DNA from: Planctomycetes bacterium RIFCSPHIGHO2_12_FULL_52_36
GTDB lineage: Bacteria > Planctomycetota > Brocadiia > Brocadiales > Bathyanammoxibiaceae
Direction of reading: 5' to 3'
Length of the DNA stretch: 22,112 nt
NCBI GenBank assembly: GCA_001828545.1
Contig: MHYW01000001.1
Coordinates: forward strand, 286-22,397
Translations under genes and position numbers: made by a program
Part shown: piece by piece, positions 12,017-19,279 of the stretch
Position numbering within the stretch: the first letter of the stretch is position 1
Layout: every line of letters starts with the position of its first letter
Notes under the pieces: model-generated
Told to the model about the DNA's origin: nothing
Database searches by the model: none
Seen by the model: only the letters and a program-made list of their open reading frames with translations

Positions 12017-14366
12017 CAGGGACGTATTGCATCGTTTGGGCCAGGAGTAGTATAAAACTCACCCCGTTGAGGGCGCCCGCCACCCAGCACGCACCTTCTA
12101 CACCCAGGACGGGCAGCAGTACAACCCCTACCAGGATAGCCCCTACGAAGGCACCGGCGTGGTCAACACTATCCAGGATACCTGCAGTAAAACCCATCTC
12201 TGCCGCTTTAGTCGGGAGTGGTCCTGCCACCTCCTCCATGTAGAGTTTGCTGGCGATAGGGAATTCCATCCCTGTCAGCAGGCCGGGTATTACTACCAGA
12301 AACATAAACAACGCCTCTGAGCCAGACATGGTTGCCGGGAACCATCTAAGGATAGGTATCAGTACGAGGGAATAGGATACTACGCCCATTACTATCCACA
12401 TGAGCGCCCGGGAACAATCCCTCTGTCCCTTCAAGATTACGGTATTGCTCAGGTACCCTCCCAGGGCCAGGCCCATCATGAATAGGGCCACTATGAGACC
12501 AATCCTTTCATAAATGTAACCGTAGACGTTCTGGAAGGAGAAGATGAGGATAATCTCCAGTACAATCCCCGCAAAGCCCGTAGTGGCAATGGCCAGGAGA
12601 CAGTTGAAACGCCTTTGTCGTTTAATAGAGGGGGGAAGGAGTCTTACCATAAGAAGCCTTACAAGGAGGAAGGCCCCGAGTGCTACAAAAAAATACCATA
12701 GTTTGACCCTGGACATGGCATGGAGTACCGGCATTAGTTGTCCCCCCGCAAATTGCTCCCACAGGAGGAGGTTGAAGAAATAGGTCACAGGTCTTGAATC
12801 CGTGTTCAGAGGGGTATCTTTCCTGTTTTGGAGTCGTCTCTCTATGAAACGGACTTGCTCAGGCTGGAGGTAAGTAAAGAGATGAAACTCCGAGAAATAA
12901 TCTGACTGGACCCCCCTCTCCTTGTAGCGGGAAGTCAGGGTAGGAATATCCGTAGTAACGGTATCAGGTGCTGAGCTTGCAAGATAATAATTAGTCTGTC
13001 CAGGGGTAACCGCTACATAAGGAAAGACCTCTTTCAGGGTTTGGTATATGGAGCCAGTATAATTGCCCACCATCTCCCCTATGTAAGCCACTGCGGAGCT
13101 TACGGAGGTGACTAGCACCCCCTGGGGTTCAAGCAGGGCCTTTGCCTCCTTGAAGAACTCCAGGGTATAGAATCGGTTTAAGGAGGCCGTGGAAGGGTCA
13201 GGCATGTGGATGAAGATTATGTCGTATCTATACCTTCCCCTGGACTCCTTTACGAAGTGGCGCCCGTCCAGATAAAAGACCTTCACCCTTGCGTCCTCCA
13301 GTGCCCTCTCCTCTTCTTCAGGGAGATAGGGTCTTGTGATACCCAGGAGTTTAGGGTCCAGCTCCACGTAGTGTAACTCCTCCAGGGGGTACTTAAGCAT
13401 CTCACTCAGCAGTCCCCCCACCCCCCCTCCAATGAGGAGTACCCTCTTGGGGGCAGGGTGTTCCAGCATGACCAGATGGGCTATTGGCCCATATTCATAA
13501 GGGTTGGGAAAGGAGAAGGCGTGTTGTCCACTGGCGTAGACGCTATATTGTCCTGCCTCCTTGCCAAGGGCGATGTTCTGATACCTGGTATCGGCGGATG
13601 CCACCAGTTCAATGCCTGGGTTTAGAGACTCCCACCTCTTGCGGATAAAGAAGTCCTCCACGTCCCGAATATCCCCGGAGACGATGAGCCACAATGCAAC
13701 GGAGAGAGAGATACCAGCGAGCAGTAGTGGCATCCGCCTGAGGCGGAGCCGTGCCCCTACACCCTCTATAAAGATAGATAGTAGCAAGAGATTAGTAAGG
13801 ACGACGGAATCCAGGAGGGCCATGGCATAAAAGGAAGAGGCCCTTGGGGCTAACGCAAAGGTAAAGACTACACCCCCCAGGAGACTACCCAGGGACTCCA
13901 GGATATACACGGCCCCTATGTCCGTTGCCGCCCCCTTAGTAAAACCCTTAAAGACGTGGGCTGAAAAAGGGAATATAAAACCTACGACAAAACTGAAGGG
14001 CATGATTATGAGGGGCGAAGACAGGAGCAGGGACAGTATGGATATGTGTTGTCCATAAGGCACGTGGATTATAAAGCGGAGCAACCTGATGGCCACTACC
14101 TGTCCGGGGAGCATCAGGCACAAGGCCAGGAGGAGATAGAGGAATATGGTCTGCTTATTTTGGCATCCGCTTAAGACCTTTGCCCCTAGTCCCGCCCCCA
14201 GGGCTACCCCAAAGAGCCACGTCCCCAGAATCACTCCCAGGCACAACTCGTTCCCGTAGAAGACTACAAGTAGTTCCCTCACCAGGATTACCTGGGCCAT
14301 GGTGGCCTGGGTCCCGATGAGGACCACCGCCGTCAGGAGGAAGTACCAGCCACTGGAGATGGACAT
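12006..14366 (-). CDS. Large membrane protein with internal spermidine-synthase-like domain
   Basis: A 786-residue fusion. The N-terminal ~240 residues hold about seven membrane segments (start YFLLTAVVLIGTQATMAQVILVRELL). A soluble spermidine-synthase-fold domain follows (about 255-480): SAM-type loop RVLLIGGGVGG, acidic YVELDPKLL, YLDGRHF, and DIIFIHMPDPSTASLNRFYTLEFF. The C-terminal third is again membranous with about seven segments. This layout matches the family annotated as fused MFS/spermidine synthase. Its substrate is not known, and polyamine synthesis should not be assumed: the usual spermidine-synthase DSSDP is MPDPS here. A nested palindrome (13724-13760) codes residues 203-215 (start VGARLRLRRMP) between membrane segments. 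Convergent overlap with amrS. Confidence 0.85.
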   Translation of the reverse strand: MSISSGWYFLLTAVVLIGTQATMAQVILVRELLVVFYGNELCLGVILGTWLFGVALGAGLGAKVLSGCQNKQTIFLYLLLALCLMLPGQVVAIRLLRFIIHVPYGQHISILSLLLSSPLIIMPFSFVVGFIFPFSAHVFKGFTKGAATDIGAVYILESLGSLLGGVVFTFALAPRASSFYAMALLDSVVLTNLLLLSIFIEGVGARLRLRRMPLLLAGISLSVALWLIVSGDIRDVEDFFIRKRWESLNPGIELVASADTRYQNIALGKEAGQYSVYASGQHAFSFPNPYEYGPIAHLVMLEHPAPKRVLLIGGGVGGLLSEMLKYPLEELHYVELDPKLLGITRPYLPEEEERALEDARVKVFYLDGRHFVKESRGRYRYDIIFIHMPDPSTASLNRFYTLEFFKEAKALLEPQGVLVTSVSSAVAYIGEMVGNYTGSIYQTLKEVFPYVAVTPGQTNYYLASSAPDTVTTDIPTLTSRYKERGVQSDYFSEFHLFTYLQPEQVRFIERRLQNRKDTPLNTDSRPVTYFFNLLLWEQFAGGQLMPVLHAMSRVKLWYFFVALGAFLLVRLLMVRLLPPSIKRQRRFNCLLAIATTGFAGIVLEIILIFSFQNVYGYIYERIGLIVALFMMGLALGGYLSNTVILKGQRDCSRALMWIVMGVVSYSLVLIPILRWFPATMSGSEALFMFLVVIPGLLTGMEFPIASKLYMEEVAGPLPTKAAEMGFTAGILDSVDHAGAFVGAILVGVVLLPVLGVEGACWVAGALNGVSFILLLAQTMQYVPARR
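13724..13760. repeat. Nested palindrome inside the membrane-protein gene
   Basis: Outer arms GTAGTGGCA and TGCCCCTAC (one mismatch) enclose a complete TCCGCCTGAGGCGGA (13733-13747). The nesting junction is the same as at 3774-3835. It is read in frame as residues 203-215. Confidence 0.8.
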
Positions 14367-14377
14367 GTTTATGGAAT

Positions 14378-14606
14378 AGGGAAAAATAAATTACAAATTA
14401 CAGATTATAAATTTGCAATTTGTAATCTGAGGGCTCTGAAAAAGTCTCAATGATACGTCCTGTCATTCTGAGCGAAGCGAAGAATCTCGTTATTTAGCTG
14501 AGATTCTTCGGTCGCTTCGCTCCCTCAGACGCCGTCCTGAGCGAAGCCGAAGGAATGACACTGCGCATGTTTTTCAGAGGTCTCAATCTGTAATTTGCAT
14601 TTCCCT
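14378..14606. repeat. Three-layer nested inverted repeat
   Basis: Outer layer: AGGGAAA ... AAATTACAGATT (14378-14406) against AATCTGTAATTTGCATTTCC (14585-14606). Middle layer: CTCTGAAAAA (14433-14442) against TTTTTCAGAG (14570-14579). Inner layer: TGTCATTC (14461) to GAATGACA (14560), with GAGCGAAGCGAAGAATCTC and its complement inside. It fills the whole 238-bp gap between two minus-strand genes. Confidence 0.8.
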
Positions 14607-14778
14607 AACGCTGTTCAAAAGTAGGTCTGGCTGTTGATTCCTCTGTTATAGGCTCTGTAGCCCGCATGGAAGGCCACTCCATGGACTGCTTCATCAGGTC
14701 CTCAGGCCTCTCCGTTGGTCCAGAGGCACAGCCTGACATGAAAAAAACTAGCAATGGTATCAAAATTACCCTTAACAT
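14605..14778 (-). CDS. Very small lipoprotein
   Basis: A 57-residue protein: signal MLRVILIPLLVFFMSGC with lipobox MSGC (Cys17), then a short polar tail containing RPEDLMKQSMEWPSMR. The ATG at 14778 is preferred because it begins the signal peptide and has AAGGGA 6-7 bp upstream; the frame stays open to 14823. It looks like the short envelope lipoproteins that are often unannotated. The stop codon lies in the outer arm of the nested repeat 14378-14606. Divergent from the M1 peptidase gene, with its own promoter match upstream. Function unknown. Confidence 0.65.
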   Translation of the reverse strand: MLRVILIPLLVFFMSGCASGPTERPEDLMKQSMEWPSMRATEPITEESTARPTFEQR

Positions 14779-14794
14779 AGACGTCCCTTCATTA

Positions 14795-14823
14795 AACATA
14801 CCAGATACCCAGGATATGTTCAA
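14795..14823 (-). promoter_or_regulatory. Possible promoter for the small lipoprotein
   Basis: Minus strand TTGAAC (14823-14818), 17 bp, TATGTT (14800-14795), with TG two bases before the -10 box (extended -10). 4/6 matches in each box. The start would be near 14788, about 10 nt before the ATG. Confidence 0.4.
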
Positions 14824-14855
14824 TAGAATACCCCACAGAAGCCCCCCACTTCCCC

Positions 14856-14883
14856 TTGTAAGGGAGGGCCTTTCTGATAGAAT
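14856..14883 (+). promoter_or_regulatory. Possible promoter giving a very short M1 peptidase leader
   Basis: TTGTAA (14856-14861), 16 bp, TAGAAT (14878-14883). The -10 box ends 9 bp before the ATG at 14893, so the leader would be only a few nucleotides, consistent with the lack of a Shine-Dalgarno sequence. Confidence 0.4.
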
Positions 14884-14892
14884 GGCGGCATC

Positions 14893-17034
14893 ATGTTTCG
14901 CCCCGTAGTCTTGTTCCTGCTGTGTCTATTTACGCCCTCGGTGGCAGTTCCCCTTGACAGTAGCGTAGGGGTTCAAGATTTTAAGCCCCTGCTCGTGGGA
15001 CACGACCTCCAGGTGGAACTAGACCCTCCAGCCCATAATGTTAAGGCCAGGGACATCATCAGCCTGGAGGTAGGCGAGGAGGAGACGATATTTTTATCCT
15101 TCAACACCACCCTGCAGATACACTCCGTAAAGATTGGCCCCCAGCTAACAGGGCAACTCGGCGGGGGCGTCCCTCCTGCCCTGTCAGAGGTCAGCCCGGT
15201 CCGCGTGGCGAGCGGGGACAGGGACGGTATTGAGGTATCCATACCCCCTGCCCTCAGGGGGAAAAAGATATTCCTTGTGGTCTCATACTCCGGGTTGCTT
15301 TACGAACCCCTGGACCCCTTCAATGAGCCCCCGGCCACCATTACCCCGGAGTTCGTATATCTATCTCCCAACGCCCACTGGTACCCCGACCTCCCCAACA
15401 GTATGGGGGTGTTCAGGGTAACGTCCACCGTACCCAAAGGCTACGAGGTGGTAACCCATGGAAGTCTGGTTGAGCGAAAGGAGGAGGGGAGTACCGCCTC
15501 TTTCCTCTGGGAGGCAGACTACCCGACCGAGTCCTGCTACCTTATTGCGGCCCCTTACAAGGTAACCCATTATAGACACGGAGAGATAGACCTCTATACC
15601 TACTTCTTTCCAGAGGAACAAGGACTGTCGGAGAGTTACCTGGAGGCCGCCAAGGGGTATCTGGACATGTATCAAAGACTTCTAGGTCCTTATCCCTTCA
15701 GTAAGTTTGCTGTGGTGGAAAACCTCTTCCCTACCGGCTACGGCATGCCCTCTTACACACTCATCGGCAGGCAGGTATTGAAGATGCCCTTCATCGTGCA
15801 TATATCCCTGGGACACGAGATAGCCCACAGTTGGTGGGGGAATTGCGTTATCCCTCACCCTGCGCACGGGAACTGGTGCGAGGGGCTGACCTCCTACCTG
15901 GCCGACTATTACTATAACGAACTCATCGGGCCGGGACCGGCCGCAGAGTACCGTAAAGACCTCCTCAGGTCCTATGCCAGCTATATAAACGAAGAAAATG
16001 ACTTCGCCCTGGAGGGTTTTACGGGCGGCTCAGTGGGCAGGGCTGAGAAGGCTATCAGGTCTATCCTTTACGGCAAGGCCGCTATGGTATTTCACATGCT
16101 GAGAAATATAGTGGGGGATGAGCACTTCTTCCAGGCACTGAGGAAACTCTACCTGGATAAGAAGTGGGAGTTAACTACGTGGGAAGATTTTAGACTGGTC
16201 TTTGAGGGCCAATCGGGCCAGGCACTGGATTGGTTCTTTAAACAGTGGGTCTATCAAAAGGGGGCCCCTTCTCTAGGGCTTGGAGGTGTTAGTCCGCCCA
16301 AGACAGAAGACGGGGCCTTTCAGATAGAGTTTCATCTGAGGCAGGCAGACCCCCCGTATCGTCTCCAGATACCTGTGGTACTCACCCACGGGGCCCAAGA
16401 GAAAAATACGCAACCCTCCGTAGTGGAGATGGATTCCCGGACGGGGACGTTTTCCCTGGAGAGTCCCTCCAGACCGGTGAGCCTGGCCATTGACCCCGAT
16501 TCCAACCTCTTCCGCAGGCTCCACCCCCTGGAACTCCCCCCAACACTGGATAAGGCATTAGGAGGGGAGGACCTCTTGATAGTAAGGCCGTCGGGAGGGA
16601 GTGCAAAGCTACTGGAGGGGTATGAAATGGCCGCCCATCTGCTTATGCCCCACGGGGAGGTAAAGGCGGATAAAGAGGTGTTGGAGTCGGACCTCGCCAG
16701 GGGCCTCCTGATACTGGGAGGGCCGGAGAACAATCTCCTGTTCGGGAGATTCCCTAACCTCCTACCTAAGGGACTCCTTTTGGCGGAGGGGGGGGTTACC
16801 TTCCGGGATAAGAAATACGAGTCGGGCGCCTCTATACTCTTGAGCCTCCATAACCCTTTCCATAGAGAAAAGACCGTTTGTATATTTCTAAGTCAGGAGC
16901 CGGAGGCCATAAGGTCTACTGCCCGGAAGCTTATACACTATGGTAAATACAGCTACGTAATTTTTGTAGATGGTAACAGTGTGGATAAGGGGACGTTTAC
17001 GGAGGAGATAAACCCTTTAGTGCATTATTTCTAG
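14893..17034 (+). CDS. Exported M1-like zinc metallopeptidase
   Basis: A 713-residue protein with a signal peptide (MFRPVVLFLLCLFTPSVAVP). The gluzincin motif H308-E309-I-A-H312 is followed by E330 (GNWCEGLTSYLADYY). Seventeen residues separate H312 and E330, one fewer than the 18 usual in classical M1 aminopeptidases; my recollection is that the GNWCEGLT subfamily shares this spacing. The upstream FPTGYGMPSYTLIG takes the place of the GAMEN exopeptidase motif, so aminopeptidase activity is uncertain. The C-terminal ~160 residues (DLLIVRPSGG ... GGPENNLLFGRFP ... NPFHREKTV) look like a separate domain found at the C-terminus of other exported hydrolases. It probably acts in the periplasm, and is followed by a TPR gene 48 bp downstream. 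Confidence 0.88.
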   Translation: MFRPVVLFLLCLFTPSVAVPLDSSVGVQDFKPLLVGHDLQVELDPPAHNVKARDIISLEVGEEETIFLSFNTTLQIHSVKIGPQLTGQLGGGVPPALSEVSPVRVASGDRDGIEVSIPPALRGKKIFLVVSYSGLLYEPLDPFNEPPATITPEFVYLSPNAHWYPDLPNSMGVFRVTSTVPKGYEVVTHGSLVERKEEGSTASFLWEADYPTESCYLIAAPYKVTHYRHGEIDLYTYFFPEEQGLSESYLEAAKGYLDMYQRLLGPYPFSKFAVVENLFPTGYGMPSYTLIGRQVLKMPFIVHISLGHEIAHSWWGNCVIPHPAHGNWCEGLTSYLADYYYNELIGPGPAAEYRKDLLRSYASYINEENDFALEGFTGGSVGRAEKAIRSILYGKAAMVFHMLRNIVGDEHFFQALRKLYLDKKWELTTWEDFRLVFEGQSGQALDWFFKQWVYQKGAPSLGLGGVSPPKTEDGAFQIEFHLRQADPPYRLQIPVVLTHGAQEKNTQPSVVEMDSRTGTFSLESPSRPVSLAIDPDSNLFRRLHPLELPPTLDKALGGEDLLIVRPSGGSAKLLEGYEMAAHLLMPHGEVKADKEVLESDLARGLLILGGPENNLLFGRFPNLLPKGLLLAEGGVTFRDKKYESGASILLSLHNPFHREKTVCIFLSQEPEAIRSTARKLIHYGKYSYVIFVDGNSVDKGTFTEEINPLVHYF

Positions 17035-17062
17035 TAGGGGCGACCCGTTGGGTCGCCCCTAC
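17034..17062. repeat. GTAGGGGC-family palindrome between the M1 peptidase and TPR genes
   Basis: 29 bp, GTAGGGGCGACCC and its complement around a 3-bp centre. It begins at the last base of the peptidase stop codon and ends 20 bp before the TPR start. Confidence 0.88.
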
Positions 17063-17082
17063 GACCGAAAGGAGATAGTTGT

Positions 17083-17811
17083 ATGAAATGGATTTGGTTT
17101 TGTGCGGTCTTTTGTTTGATGGCAAACCCTGTAGGGGGTCAGGAGAAGGCTTCGGCCGTGAGCTCAGCCGAATCGGCCAAGGCGGTAGACCCCATGAAGC
17201 TAAGGGCCCATTATGTACAGGCCCTAAATATGGTTAAGTTCGGGATGGACGAAGAGGCTATCTCAGAGCTCAAGAAATGCCTGGAGATAGACCCAAATTT
17301 TGCTGAAGCCCACTTTGAGCTTGGGAAGAGTTACTGCCGCACAGGCAGACTGGATGAGGGCGTCTCTGAATTCAAGAAGGTGCTGGAAATAAAGCCCCAG
17401 TACGAAGGGGTACACTACGAGTTGGGGCTGGTCTACTATGATAAGGACATGGTAGAGGAGGGTCTTTCCTTATGCAAGGAATACCTGAAAGACCGCCCCC
17501 AGGATGGCAAGATGCACTCCCTTGCGGGCGTGCTGTTCATCAAGAAGAAGGCCGTACCCGAGGCCATCTCTGAGTTCAAGGAGCAGATAGAGCTGGGTCA
17601 CCATCCGGAACTGGGCTACGTGAACCTGGGGATGGCCCTGGCCATGAAGGAATCCTGGGATGAGGCCATTACGGCCTACAAGAAGGCCCTGGAACTCAAT
17701 GACCGTAATCCAAGGGCCCACTACCAGTTGGCCGTAGCCTACGAGAAAAAGGGCCTCAAGGAAGAGGCCCAAAAGGAACAGGCCATTTACAGGGAATTGA
17801 CGGGGAAGTAG
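17083..17811 (+). CDS. Exported TPR-repeat protein
   Basis: A 242-residue protein with a signal peptide (MKWIWFCAVFCLMANPVGG) and about six tetratricopeptide repeats filling residues 41-240. Examples: AISELKKCLEIDPNFAEAHFELG, GVSEFKKVLEIKPQYEGVHYELG, AITAYKKALELNDRNPRAHYQLA. TPR arrays are protein-binding scaffolds, so it probably assembles with a periplasmic partner. AGGAG stands before the ATG at 17083. A 29-bp palindrome (17034-17062) separates it from the M1 peptidase gene, and may trim or pause the shared transcript. Function beyond scaffolding cannot be read. Confidence 0.88.
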   Translation: MKWIWFCAVFCLMANPVGGQEKASAVSSAESAKAVDPMKLRAHYVQALNMVKFGMDEEAISELKKCLEIDPNFAEAHFELGKSYCRTGRLDEGVSEFKKVLEIKPQYEGVHYELGLVYYDKDMVEEGLSLCKEYLKDRPQDGKMHSLAGVLFIKKKAVPEAISEFKEQIELGHHPELGYVNLGMALAMKESWDEAITAYKKALELNDRNPRAHYQLAVAYEKKGLKEEAQKEQAIYRELTGK

Positions 17812-18134
17812 CTAAGCTTCGGACAAAATGCAACGTCTTTTACTGTAAATCTCTTAGGCAACTCAAAATCCAGGCACTAGAGTTCCCTCCCCCTTGATGG
17901 GGGAGGGAAGGGTGGGGGTGAATCCCCCTCCCCCCTGTACCAATCAGGTACAGGGCCAGGTTCAGGGCTTTGCCCTGCACCCTTGTGGTGCAGGGCCTTC
18001 CCCCTCCCACCAGGGGAGGGGGACTCTTAAAGCTTTTCAGGTTTAACGGTATAGTAATGTCCAAACTCTTGTCTTAAGTTCAGGGAAGTAGGGGTTGAAA
18101 ATTTTCAATCCCTACTAGGCGGATTATAGAGACG
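17812..18134. repeat. 323-bp gap with a row of four hairpins and one GTAGGGG palindrome
   Basis: No gene is seen. Hairpins in order: TTCCCTCCCCC/GGGGGAGGGAA (17883-17909), CTGTACC/GGTACAG (17936-17954), CCCTGCACC/GGTGCAGGG (17974-17996) and CCCCCTCCC/GGGGAGGGGG (about 18000-18022). The outer two also resemble each other's complement, so the block could fold as one cruciform. At 18088-18115 is a 28-bp GTAGGGGTTGAAAA ... TTTTCAATCCCTAC palindrome. No convincing promoter for the downstream methyltransferase is visible. Confidence 0.75.
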
Positions 18135-19157
18135 ATGTCTGACAACACTGCTTTAAGTCCGTTTCTTTACCGGTTGATTTGCTGTCCTGACTGCAGGAGG
18201 GAATTATCTGCCTCAGGCGGACCTGCCGCTCCTGCCCTGCGTTGTGAGGGCTGTCAGTCCAGCTTTCCCGTAGAAGAGGGGGTACCTCTACTGTTCTCAA
18301 AGGGAATCCAGCAGGAGACCACGTATAAGACTTATAGTGAGCAGTACCAGGAACACGAACTGAGTCTCCATGAGAGGGACGGCCGCATAGTAGCTTACCT
18401 CAACATGAACTCCCTGGAGAGGGTCAAGTATCACCTCCTTCACGGCCCTTCCAGCCTGAGGCTGAGGAGGTCTGCAATAAAAAAGGTGAAGAGGAGGTTT
18501 GTATCCCTTGCGGAGTTTGTTGGTCTTACAGAGGGCCTGACCATCCTGGACGTAGGGGCCAGGGAGGGTCTGTTCCTGGGACTCCTGAAGGGCAACAAGG
18601 TGGCCTTTGACCTCTCGCCTTTCCACCTGAGGTTCAGCAGGGAGCAGGGGAGCGGTGGTGTAGCAGGGTTTGGCGAGAGACTGCCGTTTAAGGATAACTC
18701 CTTTGACGTGGTGGTGTGTTCGCAGGTGCTGGAACACGTACTGAGGCCGGAGGTAATGGCCGCCGAGATGACCAGGGTCCTGGGGCCCACGGGCAGGGTG
18801 ATTATAGAGACGCCTTTTGGCGAAGAGGAGGAGGACCTTTTTGATGTACAGGGGGATTCGGGGAAGATAGTATGTAGGGGCACGGCGCGCCGTGCCCCTA
18901 CTCGTAGGGACAGGAAGGGACGCCCACCTACCTTCCATGTAAGGAGTTTTAAAGACGAGAAGGACCTGGAACGGCTTTTCCCCTCTTTAAAGGCAGGGAA
19001 GAAGGAGTTCTGCTTTTACAAACGGAGAAAGGATATTTCGCGGTGGGTGAGAAGGTTGCTAGGCCCTTTCAGGAGATTACCAGATTCTCTTAAAAGCCCC
19101 TTCCCCTCCCTCTTTGCCCCAACGATAGTCCGCATGGAGTTTGTCCCTAAAAATTGA
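18135..19157 (+). CDS. SAM-dependent methyltransferase with N-terminal Trm112-like zinc ribbon
   Basis: A 340-residue protein. The N-terminal ~55 residues form a Trm112-like ribbon (CCPDCRRE ... CEGCQSSFPVEEGVPLLF; two CxxC pairs). A class I methyltransferase fold follows: motif I ILDVGAREGLFLG (about 136-148), acidic AFDLSPFHLRFSR, LPFKDNSFDVVVCSQVLEHV, and LGPTGRVIIETPFG. The substrate is unknown; similar proteins methylate small molecules, lipids or glycans. Residues 247-256 (CRGTARRAPT) are encoded by a perfect 28-bp palindrome identical to the one before argB, inserted in frame in a charged stretch. The C-terminus is strongly basic. ATG at 18135 is the natural start; no strong ribosome site. 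Convergent with purM. Confidence 0.87.
   Translation: MSDNTALSPFLYRLICCPDCRRELSASGGPAAPALRCEGCQSSFPVEEGVPLLFSKGIQQETTYKTYSEQYQEHELSLHERDGRIVAYLNMNSLERVKYHLLHGPSSLRLRRSAIKKVKRRFVSLAEFVGLTEGLTILDVGAREGLFLGLLKGNKVAFDLSPFHLRFSREQGSGGVAGFGERLPFKDNSFDVVVCSQVLEHVLRPEVMAAEMTRVLGPTGRVIIETPFGEEEEDLFDVQGDSGKIVCRGTARRAPTRRDRKGRPPTFHVRSFKDEKDLERLFPSLKAGKKEFCFYKRRKDISRWVRRLLGPFRRLPDSLKSPFPSLFAPTIVRMEFVPKN
18874..18901. repeat. GTAGGGGC-family perfect palindrome inside the methyltransferase gene
   Basis: 28-bp copy identical to 7929-7956, read in frame as residues 247-256 (CRGTARRAPT). Confidence 0.92.
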
Positions 19158-19176
19158 CTACTCAAGGGAAATTATT

Positions 19177-19261
19177 GTAGCCGCAACCTTTAGGTTGCGA
19201 ATTACACACCCCTTAATCCCCTCTTTTTAGAGGGGAAACGCAGGCTGAAGCCTGCGGCTAC
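19177..19261. repeat. Composite GTAGCCGCA/TGCGGCTAC element, probable bidirectional terminator
   Basis: Three hairpins in a row: CGCAACCTTTAGGTTGCG (19182-19199), a CCCCTCTTTTTAGAGGGG stem, and CGCAGGCTGAAGCCTGCG (about 19239-19256). The outermost GTAGC / GCTAC ends are complementary. It fills the gap between convergent methyltransferase and purM genes. Confidence 0.75.
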
Positions 19262-19279
19262 TCATTTTGCATAGACCCA

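Noticed and set aside
12006..14366. Reading the membrane protein as a true polyamine synthase
   Set aside because: The catalytic stretch differs from spermidine synthases and the membrane blocks are not explained, so I name only the domain resemblance.
14666..14908. 80-codon plus-strand frame opposite the small lipoprotein
   Set aside because: It has no signal or family features and runs into the M1 peptidase start; the opposite-strand lipobox protein is a better explanation.
18030..18060. Promoter for the methyltransferase (TATAGT at about 18050)
   Set aside because: No acceptable -35 box at 16-18 bp; the nearest hexamer matches only 3/6.
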